Part shown: positions 1 to 12,371 of the stretch, one piece after another | Layout: every line of letters starts with the position of its first letter | How positions within the stretch are numbered: position 1 is the first letter of the stretch | NCBI GenBank assembly: GCA_018857735.1 | Contig: JABMCL010003852.1 | Location: 217,501 to 281,500, forward strand | Source of the DNA: Alviniconcha marisindica | Taxonomy: Eukaryota; Mollusca; Gastropoda; Provannidae | DNA: 64,000 nt | Reading direction: 5' to 3' | The notes under the pieces: generated by a model | Seen by the model: only the letters and a program-made list of their open reading frames with translations | Told to the model about the DNA's origin: nothing | Database searches by the model: none | Position numbers and translations under genes: made by a program

Positions 1-157
1 TTCTCACACGGAAACGAAAGACGTATATAAACGAATTCCTAAAACCAGCTGTCAATGAACACACCATACTGACGGTGTCAGTCTAATACCAGTCTGATAT
101 CACTTATGTGAAAAGACATTGAATAAAACATAAAAAAGGAAGAAGAAGCCTCACTTA

Positions 158-831
158 TCAGCCCCAAACTCACGCCCATCAGCCTAAATATCACACCCAT
201 CAGCCTAAAACCCACACTCATCAGCCCCAAACCCACGCCCAGCGTCAGCCTAAAACCCACACTCATCAGCCTAAAACCCACATCCATCAGCCCCAAACCC
301 ACACCCATCAGCCCCAAACCCACACCCATCAGCCCCAAACCCACACCCATCAGCCTAAACCCACACCCATTAGCCTAAATCCACACCCATCAGCGCCAAA
401 CCCACACCCATCAGCCTAAACCCATACCCACCAGTGCCAAACCCACACCCATCAGCCTAAACCCACACCCATTAGCCTAAATCCACACCCATCAGCGCCA
501 AACCCACACCCATCAGCCCAAACCCACACCCATCAGCGTCAAACCCACACCCATCAGCGCCAAACCCACACCCATCAGCGCCAAATCCACAGCCATCAGC
601 GCCAAACCCACACCCATCAGCCTAAATCCACAGCCATCAGCCTAAACCCACACCCATCAGCCCAAACCCACACCCATCAGCCTAAACCCACACCCTTCAG
701 CCTAAAACCACATCCATCAGCGCCAAACCCAAACCCATCAGCCATCAGCCTAAACCCACACCCATCAGCGCCAAACCCATACCCATCAGCCTAAACCCAC
801 ACCCATCAGCCTAAACCCACACCCATCAGCC
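158..831. repeat. Minisatellite, unit about 18-20 bp
   Basis: More than 30 imperfect units of the form CCCACACCCATCAGCCTAAA. No gene in this stretch; the short ORF on the other strand is an artefact of the periodicity. Confidence 0.95.
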
Positions 832-1305
832 CGCTGTGGGAAACAGTCCTGCGACACGCGGGCTGCAGGACGCTGAAACTGACGGTGCAAACCCGGAGCG
901 AGGCGAAAATGACTGAATCTGTATAACAGGACATCGAAACACACACTGGCTCGTTATCGAACAACCGCCACTCAGGGTTTCACTGTCGGAGGGATGTTTT
1001 TCTACAGAGCGGCCCCGTCGTGGCCGTTAGTGAAATTGCAATTGACACTGTCAACACCGCTGGGCCGTTGCTAGGAACGCCCCGGCGGACTTTCACCGGC
1101 ACCCGAACCACTCCGCTCTGCCGCACGCCAGCTAACGCTACTACAAACACAGTCCCCGCCGTTCCGAGTTCAAATCTCTCCCCTGTCTCCAACACCACAA
1201 ACCTATCTAATCGACATTTCAACGAAAGAGAGAGAGAGAGAGAGTCGCCGGGAATGAAAGAGAGAAAGAGAGAGCAGGGGGCGGCAGAAAAAACACCTTA
1301 CCTGC

Positions 1306-1640
1306 TTCACTCAGTCACTCGCAGGTAGTCAGTAACGATCTGCAGTCACTCCGTTCGTCGATACCACCTTTGACTGATCGCCGAGAATTTCTAGGTCAGG
1401 CCGAGCTGAGGCAGTCCCCTTTGTTGTTGTGGGAGTTACGGAGTGGGGACTGGGGGAGGGGCAGGGAGGGGAGGAAAATCAATGGTGAAAGAGAGAGGTG
1501 GCGGGGACCAAGAGGGGGGGGGGGTTGTCAGGTTAGCTCGCTAGGGACTCACCACTACAGTCACTGGGCGGCCCGCAACGCACACAGCCTGCGCTGCTAG
1601 CTGACAGTGAGCTGTCTCACGCCCCGGTTTTGTTGTGCAC
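1306..1640 (-). other. Candidate 5' UTR exon and CpG-rich promoter of a minus-strand gene leaving the window
   Basis: The stretch 830-1860 is much richer in CpG than its surroundings and has no convincing coding frame. On the minus strand GAAGCAG|GTAAGG at about 1305 is a near-perfect donor. That suggests a noncoding first exon whose gene lies to the left. A GA-rich run (1226-1278) falls in the putative intron. Confidence 0.3.
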
Positions 1641-1860
1641 AGATTTCACAGGGACGCGTCCTTCGATACAGACACGGAGACGCTACACACAACACGGTCT
1701 ACGTTGTCTCCGCGTGTCAACACGCACACACTCACACACTCACTCGCTTGCACGGCGCGCTGAGCAGGACATCTAGCGGATCCTTAAACAGTCAAACTTC
1801 AGACCGCGCGGCAAGGCAGGGGAGACAACCGAGGCGTGACAACCTTGCTCAGTGACGCGT

Positions 1861-2450
1861 AGCTGGAAGCAAATATCGTTAGAAGTAATAAAGCGGAATT
1901 TCCTCCGAGGGTGTATTAATGGAACTGCCACAATACTGGCACCGCGCCTGTTTAGTCAGCTAAACGAAGCAAGAGCAGCTTTGGCCGTTTGTCGGGTTGA
2001 TTTGGAGTACAGGGATTTATTTACACCGGCGTGTTTTCTATTGTGCTGGGCGATTGCAACCAGCCTGCCAGTGTGTGCGGAGTACTTCCGAGAACACTGT
2101 AGAGCGGAATGAAGGAGTTACAGCCCTACTTGTAGCACAGAGGTTAAAGGGGAACTGAAGACGCAAATCTGCCTAAATAAAACAGCAACAAAAATTGATT
2201 TTTATTATTGATCTTAGAAAATGTGCAAATAGTTCCATCTGCCTGCTTCATTCGAATGTTCTACCAGTTTTTGTTTGTTTGTCTCTTATTTAGTTTTTAG
2301 TTGTTGTTGTTGTTGTTGTTTTGGGGGGTTGTTGTTTGTTTGTTTTTGGTTGTTGTTGTTGTTTGTTTTTGGTTGTTGTTTTGTTTCTTTGTTTTGTGTT
2401 TGTTTTTGTTTTGTGTGTGCATATAGGCCTATATACAAATAAACAAAAAC
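1861..2450. other. Intergenic, no gene seen
   Basis: Unique AT-rich sequence, then a T/G-rich run of TTG repeats (2295-2410) and, just after it, a G homopolymer (about 2455-2477). Confidence 0.6.
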
Positions 2451-2736
2451 ACTTGGGGGGGGGGGGGGGGGGGGGGGATTGAGCACGCAGGCCATGTTGA
2501 GTTGTTCTTTACCAATGTAGAAGGGAGGGAAAACTGAGGCTGGCTACTGACATAATAATTTCATACTTTTCACACACATGCCGGCCTTGTCAATGAGACT
2601 TTTATGTCGTCACTTTAAAAAAAAATGATACCTGTAACTGTATTTTGTATTCATTAGTAGCTTACCAAGGACTAGTTCTCAGGTCTTTAACTGAACCTAA
2701 ACTACAATCCTGGTAAAATAAAGTTTTCGAGTTCGA

Positions 2737-2737
<1 letters not shown>

Positions 2738-2804
<67 letters not shown>
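2738..2804. repeat. (CT)n microsatellite
   Basis: About 32 uninterrupted CT units. Confidence 0.97.
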
Positions 2805-2809
<5 letters not shown>

Positions 2810-3149
2810 GATAGGGCCCGCGGTGCTGTTTTGCTTCTGGTCCCCTTTAATTAAAAAAATATGTGAAGTCCCTCGTCCGGACTACCTCGGTCACGGGGTC
2901 AAACCCATTATTATCTGCGGGCTTTATCCGGCTTACAGTGCAGCGCCTTTATTAAAGGAACTACACAGCCTTCTCAAAACATGTTTGGTCGGTCCGACAG
3001 GTCAAGGAGATCGAATTAAAGACTCGATATTATGGGGTTTGCTCGGTCGATTTTACTTCGAAGTTTTGCGTTATGTTCAAGATGCTTGAGGGTATTTTCT
3101 GTAGGCACACATTCTGCACAATCACTCATCACGCACGATTTAGTTTCTA

Positions 3150-3613
3150 AAAAATTTAAAAAATTGAAAATCGATGTATAAAATTGAAGGAGTATTTTAA
3201 ATCAACTTCCTCGATTTGAAGTTTTTATTTTCAAAACAAAATCCATATAAAATTGATGTGGTATTTTAAATCAAAGTCCTCGATTTTAAGCTTTTATTAC
3301 TATTTTTTAAGTTAAATAATCCATCTAAAATTCGAGGGATATTTTAATATAAATAAAAATCCTCGACTTAAAGTTTTATTTGTCCATCTCTTTTACCTAT
3401 TCCACAAACGTTTTGAGAAGGGTATGGTCCTTTAATGCATGAGGCCTTGACCCGTATCATGTTCTGTGTTAATCTGGGACGCAAAACTTCCGGTCTGGTC
3501 CCTGTGTCCATTCCATAGTATCAGGTAGGTAATTAGCGTGTGTGAGTACGTGCGAGTCACGTGTTTCAGTGTGACTGACGCCAACAAATACCACACCCAA
3601 GATAGTTTTTGCC

Positions 3614-3689
<76 letters not shown>

Positions 3690-3725
3690 AATGCTGTTCT
3701 GTGTAGGCTATTGTAGAAGTATCAC

Positions 3726-3806
<81 letters not shown>

Positions 3807-3866
3807 AACTTAAAATCGAGGAGCTTGATTTAAAATACCCCTTCAATTTTATACATCGAGTTTAGA
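3150..3866. mobile_element. Element with inverted ends, MITE-like
   Basis: The segment at 3165-3215 (ATGTATAAAATTGAAGGAGT and following) recurs inverted at 3808-3862. The left end has three diverged units of about 75 bp, all centred on TATTTTAAATCAA and CCTCGATTT. The interior contains (CT)n at 3619-3684 and (CA)n at 3730-3796. No transposase is seen. Confidence 0.55.
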
Positions 3867-4522
3867 AAATGAGTTGTGAGTGACAAATAAGAAGGGGGAC
3901 TGTTCGGTTGTAACCACACACAAAAAAGGCGGGGGAAAGGGGGGTGAGTGGTGAAGGAGAGGGGGGGGGGGGGAGAGAGAGACAGAGACAGAGAGAGGAG
4001 GATAGAATGAGGCATCATTATTTTGCATGTGAGTATCTGTGGTGCGCTGTAGAATTCTCGATAAATATCGGCTTCTGCTCCTTACTGGTAAAAAAAAATG
4101 ACAGGGGGGGAAAAAAGAAAAGTTTTATGACTGTCGTGAATGTGTGATGAGTGTATTTGTCACCACGAAACATTCCTAGTGCAATTGTATAGACACTTGG
4201 CAATAAAGTTGTATTTTAGTCCAGTGCACGCCATCAGCAGTGTTGTGTGAGACGGTCACTGCGGCATTTTCTGTGAAGTGATGACGACAAAATCGGGATG
4301 ACGTTGATACGGTAACGAAATAAGGTGATAAAGGTATCACAACGGCTAAAGAAAATTTACTTCCCCCTTTAAAATGAGGACATGTGTTGATGTCAAGTCA
4401 ATACAGAAAACATTACAAAGAGACTTAAAATGTAATGACATAAAAGAACCGTCATTCCTCAGTCATTATCGATCATTACTCTTCGTCATGAGAATACAGA
4501 TCACCAAACTTAATTTTAGGAT

Positions 4523-4832
<310 letters not shown>

Positions 4833-5095
4833 CGCGCTCTTATTTTGGCATATGACTTTACATCACGCAAACAAATTATTTAAACAAAAGAAAGAGGAAA
4901 AACAGAGTTTCAAAAATACTAGTATAGCAGCCCATCCTCCCCTACCGCCACCTTAATTACAACATAATGCGGCTAAAGCAAAATGTTTCAAGAAAATTTA
5001 TTTTACAGTGCATGGCAGCAATATCATTACATGTACAAGGTACACATTCGCGCACACACTTTAATGAGAATGTATTGGCAATGTCACGTGTGTAT

Positions 5096-5105
5096 TGTGT
5101 GTGTG

Positions 5106-5190
<85 letters not shown>

Positions 5191-5201
5191 CAGAGAGAGA
5201 C

Positions 5202-5234
<33 letters not shown>

Positions 5235-5344
5235 GACAGACAGACAGACAGACAGAGACAGACAGACGATATGCTACTGCAACTCGCAACGGTTGGGGAG
5301 AGAGGGGGCGGGGGGACGGGGGGGGGGGGGGGGGGGGGGAGGGG
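5096..5344. repeat. Compound microsatellite and G tract
   Basis: (TG)n, then (CGTG)n, (GAGA)n and (CAGA)n in sequence, followed by a run of about 20 G. Confidence 0.95.
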
Positions 5345-5470
5345 ACATTCACTGAAGTTCAAAGGCGCGTTCGTAGTTGTTCTTTTGAAATAGTTCGGGA
5401 CGCGTTGTCCAGTTCACTGAACTGTAACGTCCTGTCATCCACACAGACAAGGTCATCTCACAACGAAGCA

Positions 5471-5672
5471 GTAAGTAAGTAAGTAACTCGGTGTTTTACA
5501 CCCAGTAAGTAAGTAATTCGGTGTTTTACACCCAGTAAGTAAGTAACTCGGTGTTTTACACCCAGTAAGTAAGTAAGTAACTCGGTGTTTTACACCCAGT
5601 AAGTAAGTAACTCGGTGTTCTACACCCAGTAAGTAAGTAACTCGGTGTTTTACACCAGTAAGTAAGTAAACA
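5471..5672. repeat. 31-35-bp tandem repeat built from a SINE tail motif
   Basis: Six units of GTAAGTAAGTAACTCGGTG then TTTTACACCCA. The GTAA core matches the tail of the tRNA-derived SINE that follows at 5865. Confidence 0.9.
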
Positions 5673-5685
5673 TGGTGCTTACGGG

Positions 5686-5864
5686 AATCCTTAGTGATCA
5701 ACACCAAAGAGGGAAGGTGGGCAGGGGGGGGGGGGGGGGGGGGGGGAGGGGAGGTGAAGACTCAGGCAATCGTAGACATTTGATGAAGCAGGAAGATGTA
5801 GTTTGGAGGGGGGAGGGGGTGGGGGTATTCCCACAGAGATGTCAAAACAGAGTCCTCATCTGAA
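5686..5864 (+). repeat. Dispersed repeat, copy 1
   Basis: Shares about 170 bp in the same orientation with 14331-14503: ATCCTTAGTGATCAACACCA, a G-rich centre, GATGAAGCAGGAAGATGTAG, and TCCCACAGAGATGTCAAAAC. No coding frame. Confidence 0.8.
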
Positions 5865-6186
5865 GTAAGTAAACATGGTGCTTAACGTCCACAGAAACCA
5901 TAAGGCTTATTAGGGACGGGGAGAAGGGGGGGAAGGGGGTATGGAGGTGGGGGGAGAGGGAGATTATATACCTATCGCTACACTGTCACCACCAGAATGA
6001 TTCCTGCATTAAGGTGGGCAGCGATGAGAGCCATTTTAATGTTTCAGTAGGAAGTGATGGACAAAGTCACAGGACAGTGTCCACAAACCACAACCTTTCT
6101 GAAGAGAAAGGAGATCCGAGGCGGTATCGAACCGAGGTCCTTCCGCTTACCAACCTAACGCCTTACCGCTAGGCCAAACCGGCTCA
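5865..6186 (-). mobile_element. tRNA-derived SINE, near full length
   Basis: On the minus strand the head reads GGCCTAGCGGTAAGG (A box, 6164-6178) and GGTTCGATACCG (B box, about 6122-6133), both RNA polymerase III promoter boxes. The 3' tail is (TTAC)n. Other near-complete copies lie at 56640-56932 and 57625-57937, with tail pieces at 8674-8735 and elsewhere. The family is tRNA-headed and ends in GTGGACGTTAAGCACCAT and TTAC repeats. Confidence 0.85.
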
Positions 6187-6314
6187 CTGTTTTACGCCCA
6201 GGCAACCATTACGGCTATATCAGGGCGAGAACGAAGCAGCAACGTAACAGGACGAAGAAAAAGACTGAAGAGTAAGACGAAGAAGGAGGAGGACGAGGAG
6301 ACGAGGAGAAGTCC

Positions 6315-6379
6315 TGACGTCACGCTCTCTGCCGTTTCAATCGCGGCGGCAGGAAGTCGTTACAGCGCCTGTATATAAA
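6315..6379 (+). promoter_or_regulatory. CRE plus TATA core promoter candidate
   Basis: A perfect TGACGTCA (6315-6322) lies about 50 bp upstream of TATATAAA (6372-6379). Spacing fits a cAMP-responsive TATA promoter with a start near 6400-6405. The ORF at 6544 lies downstream. Confidence 0.4.
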
Positions 6380-6543
6380 CTACTTTGTACATGGACTTCA
6401 TGTAGGTCCATTACCTTCTGCGTACGGAACAGGATCTAGACAATTATACGACAAACACACAGATGAACCAAAGCGTTTCTTCGTCTCAAAATGAAAGCTA
6501 TTAGAGACTCCCTCACACCACTTCCTCTGCCCCACAACCACCG

Positions 6544-6789
6544 ATGAAGTCTCCTTCGCCACCACCACTGCTGCCATCCACACCCACTACGCCATCGAGG
6601 ATCCTCGACGAGTTTCTGAATCCGCTTCCGGATTCACGCTTGCGTCGAAGTCTTGGCTCGCCGACTTCCGGCAAAACGCCGACGAGAGATTCTCCCTCAT
6701 CACTTTCAGGTGTCTCCAAATTGTCGACACGTCCAAGAAAAAAATCCCGACCTGTCAACCAGCAAGGAATGGAAATCGCGTTAGACTGA
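6544..6789 (+). CDS. Possible small ORF downstream of the TATA/CRE pair
   Basis: 81 codons (MKSPSPPPLLPSTPTTPSRI, then LDEFLNPLPDSRLRRS), Pro/Ser/Arg-rich, ending in TGA. Short upstream ATGs precede it. Codon texture is plausible and the other strand is also open. It could be a small protein, a fragment of a mobile-element ORF, or chance. Not recognised. Confidence 0.25.
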   Translation: MKSPSPPPLLPSTPTTPSRILDEFLNPLPDSRLRRSLGSPTSGKTPTRDSPSSLSGVSKLSTRPRKKSRPVNQQGMEIALD

Positions 6790-7659
6790 TGTAAGTAGTA
6801 GTAACTGATTTTAATGTCCTGTCAACCACACAGGGTCACCTCAGGACAGTCAAACTCAGGTCGTAAGCAAATTATACACATTTCTAAACTCTTCTCACAT
6901 ATATATCAATCCTCTGTCAAATCAGTCTACAAAACCAATCACTTCACAAACATAAAACATGCATACACAAACATGAGACACAAATTGTCGAAGAGTTAGT
7001 CCCTTCAATATTACCCTGTTAAAAGAGCACATAAGGCTAGGACATGCTGGTATCGTCGACCATTCCGCCTAATTTATCGATACCAGGTTAAAGAAAAATA
7101 TAAAAAAGGAATGGACAGACACAATATAAAATTAAAAACTGTTATATAAATGAATAATGGCAAATACCAGTGCCATATGGCAGCCAGCTGCACATACCAC
7201 CCGGCTACCACTGGACTATCATCTCCTAGCTGCTCAACAAGAGCCATACAAAAAAGCCTAACCCTTAACGAAAAATGTAAACCTGACATGGAAAACTGCC
7301 ATATTTAAAGAATTAATTGCACCCCAGGCCTCCCACACCCGGACTTGCAACACTGACTAAAGCTGATCAGATAAAATTTGGACTACACTGAGATCTTACT
7401 CAGTTCTCATGGGTACTCGGATTATTCGACAGCACCGCAAAATAAATCTTATAAAAAAAATATATAAAAAATAACAAAACAATAACAAAAAAAGGTTCAT
7501 CGATGATGTGGAATTGGAGAAAAAAAATCAGTCATGGATGGGGGTGGGGGTGTATGAGTGTGTATGTGTGTGCTGCTTCAGTATCTTGTCAATGGCGGCT
7601 GGAGCCGCTGGTAGTAAACTATTAGCAAAAACAGCTAGTGTGGAAATTGATGTATGTGC

Positions 7660-7664
7660 GATAC

Positions 7665-7750
<86 letters not shown>

Positions 7751-7968
7751 TACAGTCCCCCAGCCGTTCTCCTCAGTCTGGTTACTGAAAATGGCCGGTG
7801 TTAGTACCGCTTGGCCTGATGAGAGAATATCTGAGAGACCAAGATCTCTATCTGTCAGTCTCTCTCTCCTTAGTTAATAGTAGTTTCCCTCATGGGCGAG
7901 GGCTGGATGTAAAAATATTTCTAGTCTTCTCCACTACCCTCGTAAAACAAAGTTTATTCATTCATTCA

Positions 7969-8055
<87 letters not shown>
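7660..8055. repeat. Two (CT)n microsatellites
   Basis: Runs at about 7667-7747 and 7967-8055, the second preceded by ATTC repeats. The 6.8-7.66 kb stretch before them shows no gene; a CTGGTATCG/CGATACCAG inverted pair lies near 7048-7086. Confidence 0.95.
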
Positions 8056-8058
<3 letters not shown>

Positions 8059-8496
8059 CTCTCTGACTTACAGTCTCCCAGTCTTTCTTCTCGATGCAAC
8101 GAATGGCCAAGGTGTAATGCTGAGTGACACTGGGGCATTTGGCGGAAGACAGACGGAAACTAACACTAAACAGACAGTGAGACGTCTGAGGAAGCGCTCG
8201 ACGCCGATCTTCCTTGAAATGACGAGAGAGGGCCATCGTCAGTCAGACGAACACTGGGACTGTTTCAAAGTCAGTGTTGGGGAAACTCCTGAGAGACGGG
8301 GTGGAGCGCATATGGGCTTTTCCCAGCGCATAGAAATAATCTTGAATTTAACTGAACTGAACTAAACCGAGACGAACAATGGCTAGACAAACACTGAGAA
8401 ACAGAGACAGGCGGACAGACAGACAGACAGACAGAATGTGAGACAAAGAATAGGACAAAGTGGGGTCAATGCATGTCACTGATCAAGCGTAGCGCC

Positions 8497-9040
8497 ACAC
8501 TCCGAGCATCACTTTCCGGCACCTTCCTCCAAACTGCCAGATTTGGTTACGCCACTGAAGGGGCACTCTTTGTCTCCGCGCAGCTGTCCACCGACGCGGT
8601 CAGCTCCCTCCGAAAGGGTTAGGTACTAACGTGCATGGACCTATATATAGGTCCATGCTAATATGACTGTAGACCAGTCCCTAATAAGCCTTATGGTTTT
8701 TGTGGACGTTAAGCACCATATTGACTTACTTACTTATGACTGTAGAAGCAACCTAGCGCCCAAGCACGCACGTAAACATGAGGCGCATCCATTCCGGGTA
8801 AAAAAAAAAAAAGAGTTCCGCCTCGATTCAAACGATTTTGGTTTTATTTGAGCTGGCGTAAGCAACATAGACAGTTATAAAATAAACGATTGATATAAAC
8901 TGATTTGTTTGTAACAAACATACTACTGCCTGAGCACCAACAAAAAACTGCTCGTTAGCTGACAGTTTTCTGGACCCTATCGTGTAACTAAATACGGCAG
9001 TGGTTGAAGGAAGGATGTCGTAAACCAGTACTTGGAGTTT
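8497..9040 (-). repeat. Dispersed repeat, left copy (inverted relative to 11980-12371)
   Basis: The two copies share both ends and most of the interior in opposite orientation. This copy also holds a SINE-tail insertion with an 11-bp target-site duplication, and its end supplies the stop codon of the candidate exon at 8977-9223. Confidence 0.8.
8674..8735 (+). mobile_element. SINE tail insertion with target-site duplication
   Basis: A 62-bp piece of the SINE 3' end (TTATGGTTTTTGTGGACGTT and AAGCACCAT, then CTTA repeats) flanked by ATGACTGTAGA on both sides (8663-8673 and 8736-8746). Indicates retrotransposition with 5' truncation. Confidence 0.85.
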
Positions 9041-9223
9041 GGCGTAGCGTTTTCGGCACTGACCAAGATGGCGACTAAGACGAGGATGGCGCCGGTTCCC
9101 ACGGCGATGGCGGAGGGTCGCGTGTCGTTGATGGTGGTGGTAGAATGGGCAGCAGTGTCCTTCTTCTTCACCACGGCTTCCTCCTCACTGGCTACGCTGC
9201 CCTCGTCTTCTCGCGCTAGGGGC
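8977..9223 (-). CDS. Candidate terminal exon with a transmembrane helix, ending inside a repeat
   Basis: On the minus strand, a CCCCTAG acceptor is followed in phase 1 by REDEGSVASEEEAVVKKKDT, a linker, then a clear hydrophobic segment of about 20 residues (SAIAVGTGAILVLVAILVSA) and a polar tail to a TAG stop. A tail anchor or single-pass type is possible. The last 20 residues and the stop (8977-9040) lie in a dispersed repeat also present at 11980-12045. Whether this exon belongs to the gene at 17.5-27.3 kb is unknown; no strong phase-1 donor links them. Confidence 0.45.
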
Positions 9224-9284
9224 CAAAACGTCAAATGAGTAACTGTTTGAGCGAGGAAATTATGCACCATCGACTGCTCAAGTG

Positions 9285-9805
9285 ACAGAATCAGTTATAA
9301 AACATCGACTGGTCAAGTGACAGCCGAATCAGTTATAAAACATCAAGTGATCAAGTGACAGAATCAATTATAAAACATCAACTGGTCAAGTGACAGAATC
9401 AGTTATAAAACATCATGATCAAGTGACAGAATCAGTTATAAAACATCAAGTGATCAAGTGACAGAATCAATTATAAAACATCAAACTGGATCAAGTGACA
9501 GAATCAGTTATAAAACATCAAGCCCTGATCAAGTGACAGAATCAGTTATAAAACATCCACTGATCAAGTGACAGAATCAGTTATAAAACATCCACTGATC
9601 AAGTGACAGAATCAGTTATAAAACATCAACTGATCAAGTGACAAACCTATGAAACATCGACTGATCAAGTGACAGAATCAGTTATAAAATATAAACTGAT
9701 CAAATGACAAAACTATAAACCATCGACTGATCAAACGATGACAATAAAACCTTCAACTGATCAAATGAGAATAATAAAACCATAAACTGATCAAGTGATA
9801 ACACA
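9285..9805. repeat. Minisatellite, unit about 33 bp
   Basis: About 15 units of TGATCAAGTGACAGAATCAG then TTATAAAACATCAAC, decaying to the right. Lies just upstream of the acceptor of the candidate exon at 8977-9223. Confidence 0.95.
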
Positions 9806-10255
9806 GTGTTCATGGCTCCTTGGACATAGCCTACTACTAGTACTAGGCAGGTCATCCTAAATCTGTTCGTCCCAAACTGTTTTAAAACACTGAAAACTCA
9901 ACCAGCATAAGACTGTTTTAGGCTCACATTCCACTGACAATTACGGATATAGGCTGATAATGACGATCAATTTTACATGTAAGGTGAACTGAACACTAGC
10001 TTCTGACCGCATTTGTCCACTTCCGTCAGACAGATGGACTTGGTGGGACGTAGACAAAAATAGAAAAGTGAGACTGAAAAGGTACATGTAAATCCCCAAA
10101 AGAGTGGGGAAGGGAAGAGAGGGGGGGGGGGGGGGGGGGAATGGCGTAAGACAAGCACAATACGTATTTCATCGGATTCGATATCAGCAATATAACGAGA
10201 AGATTACCTACTTACGAAGAGAGCATCTTCATTTAATCACTAGCTACAGGTCTAT

Positions 10256-10395
10256 TAACTCTTCGGTCACACACACATACACGGTCGTCACACACACTGA
10301 CGCACACATACACCGTGGTCACACTCACTGACGCACGCGTACACCGTGGCCACACTCACTGACGCACGCGTACACTGTGGTCACACACACTGACA
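10256..10395. repeat. Short tandem repeat, unit about 40 bp
   Basis: Four units of ACACTGACGCACGCGTACAC then CGTGGTCAC. Confidence 0.85.
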
Positions 10396-11566
10396 CAATA
10401 TTGGAACACAGACACCAACTCAGCTTGTTTCCAACAGGTTTATTTCAAATCTGTAAGAGGTTAGAAATGCTTATCTAAAGCCCCACGGTGCACGTGCAAA
10501 GGGCTGAACACTGTCACTGGTGAAATTTAGGCAGACACTCGACCGAAATATAAAGAGTCGAGGGTTAAGGGTCAAATACAAGGAAACAAATGCACGCTGA
10601 AAACAAAATGAGTGGAAATGAGAAAGAATGCAAGTGTAGTACAGAAGACTGTCTCCTGTAGAGATAATAAACACTAGCTCATGCGATGTAGTTCAGCACT
10701 GTGCAACACACACTGACAAAGAGTGAGAAAAAGAGTAAGAAACAGACACAGAGAGAGACAGCGAATACTTATCTTGTTCGTGGCCCGACGAAAGGTAAGA
10801 AGACTGCAGTTTCAAGGCACAACTGACCAGGCAGAAAAAAAACACGGCCTACAAAGTATTTTTAAAAAAGTTCAGGTGTTGTGACTCCAAATCTACTATC
10901 GAAACACACACGCATACACATGAAATAACAAAGCTGACCGCAAAAACAAACAACCTTCAAATGGTTCAAAATAACGCTATTTCTCGAACAGGACGACACA
11001 AAACGATAGCAGTGTTTCGGCATAGATGCCTTAGACTCAGCAATAAGACTACTGTTACAGTCAAATGAAAGAGAAACCAACGGCTACCAGTTAAGAGTTT
11101 TTGTGTGTGTGTGTGTGTGTGTGTTTTTAAAGAAAGAAGAAGAAACAGAAACAATATTACTTTCTCCATCAGAATACGGTCTATACTTCCCCTTCACTCC
11201 CCAGCCGTTAACATTCTCGGGATGGAAGATGCACAGACCCGCCTGCAAACAGTACATTTTCTGGTCCTGTAACACTTCTGCTTTAATGCTATGTGTTTTG
11301 ATGAAAATCCTTTCACATGCCAGTGCGAAAAAGAAGACAAACAGGCTTATGGGTTTCCAACTTCGCACTTTTAACGGTTGTTTTCAAGTGACATCATGGC
11401 AGTGAAGGGGTTAAATCAGCAAGAAATGAATTCGATCGAATCTCTTCTAAATCAAAATTGGAACCGTTGTTGTATACTGGGTTCCATTTCAAGCGGCCTG
11501 TTATTTATTTTACCGGGTGATGTTAAAAATGGTCATTTCCCTGTTCAACTCTGTGTGCGCGCGTGA

Positions 11567-11599
<33 letters not shown>

Positions 11600-11796
11600 G
11601 TGTGTGTGTGTGTGTGTGTGTGCGTGCGTGTGTGTTGTGTGTGTGTGTGTGTGTGCGTGTGCGTGTGTTCAGTTTTAACAACCGAAGTGGTATCCATTGA
11701 TCCGTGTCATCCATACCATTGAAAATTCGCGCTTATTTACAGTAACCCGATAAACTAGGTCTAGGATGACTAGCTGTGGAAAACTTACAATTTTCC
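10396..11796. other. No gene seen; AATAAA on minus strand
   Basis: Mostly unique AT-rich sequence with TG runs at about 11102-11125 and 11567-11660. AATAAA occurs on the minus strand at 10439-10444 and again near 11505. Either could end a long 3' UTR of the minus-strand gene, but nothing decides this. Confidence 0.4.
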
Positions 11797-11984
11797 TCCC
11801 AAGACTCATTCAGCTGGCCGAGACAGACTGTACTTCACCCACAGCCCACGTGCCGAACTCCCAAGACTCATTCAGCTGGCCGAGACAGACTGTACTTCAC
11901 CCACAGCCCACGTGCCGAACTCCCAAGACTCATTCAGCTGGCCGAGACAGACTGTACTTCACCCACAGCCCACGTGCCGAACTC
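11797..11984. repeat. 62-bp tandem repeat, three near-identical copies
   Basis: Unit CTCCCAAGACTCATTCAGCT, then GGCCGAGACAGACTGTACTT and CACCCACAGC. Adjoins the right copy of the dispersed repeat, so the array probably grew at its border. Confidence 0.95.
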
Positions 11985-12371
11985 CAAGCACCGGTTTACG
12001 ACATCCTTCCTTCAACCTCTGCCGCATTTAGTTACGCCATAGGGTCCAGAAAACTGTCAGCTAACGAGCAGTTTTTTGTTGGCGCTCAAACAGTAGTAAG
12101 TTTGTTACGAAGCGCAGCCAGAGCCGTTTGTATCAGACGTTTGTTTTATAACTTGCTTACGCCAGCTCAAATAAAGCCAAAATCGTTTGAATCGAGACGG
12201 AAGTCTTTTTTTTAACCGGGGTGGATGCGCCTCATGTTTACGTGCGTGCTTGGGCGTTAGGTTGCTTCTACAGTCATATAGTACCCGAAACTTTCGGAGG
12301 GCGCCCTTCAGTGGTGTAACCAAAGCTGGCAGAGTTTGGGGGAAGGTGCCGGAAAGCGAGGCTCGGAGTGT
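11980..12371 (+). repeat. Dispersed repeat, right copy
   Basis: Inverted partner of 8497-9040. It shows the unoccupied site (CTACAGTCAT at about 12268-12278) where the other copy carries the SINE tail. A shorter relative with an internal deletion is at 29028-29095. Confidence 0.8.

Noticed and set aside
474..530. A Bcl-2 family assignment for the 677-aa protein (protein residues 474-530)
   Set aside because: Only a short BH1-like resemblance; no BH3 or clear BH2, and the tail-anchor exon cannot be joined with confidence. Kept only as a weak idea.
9285..9805. CRISPR-like direct repeats with spacers
   Set aside because: Units are contiguous and imperfect with no unique spacers of constant length, in a eukaryotic context. 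The same applies to the other minisatellites.
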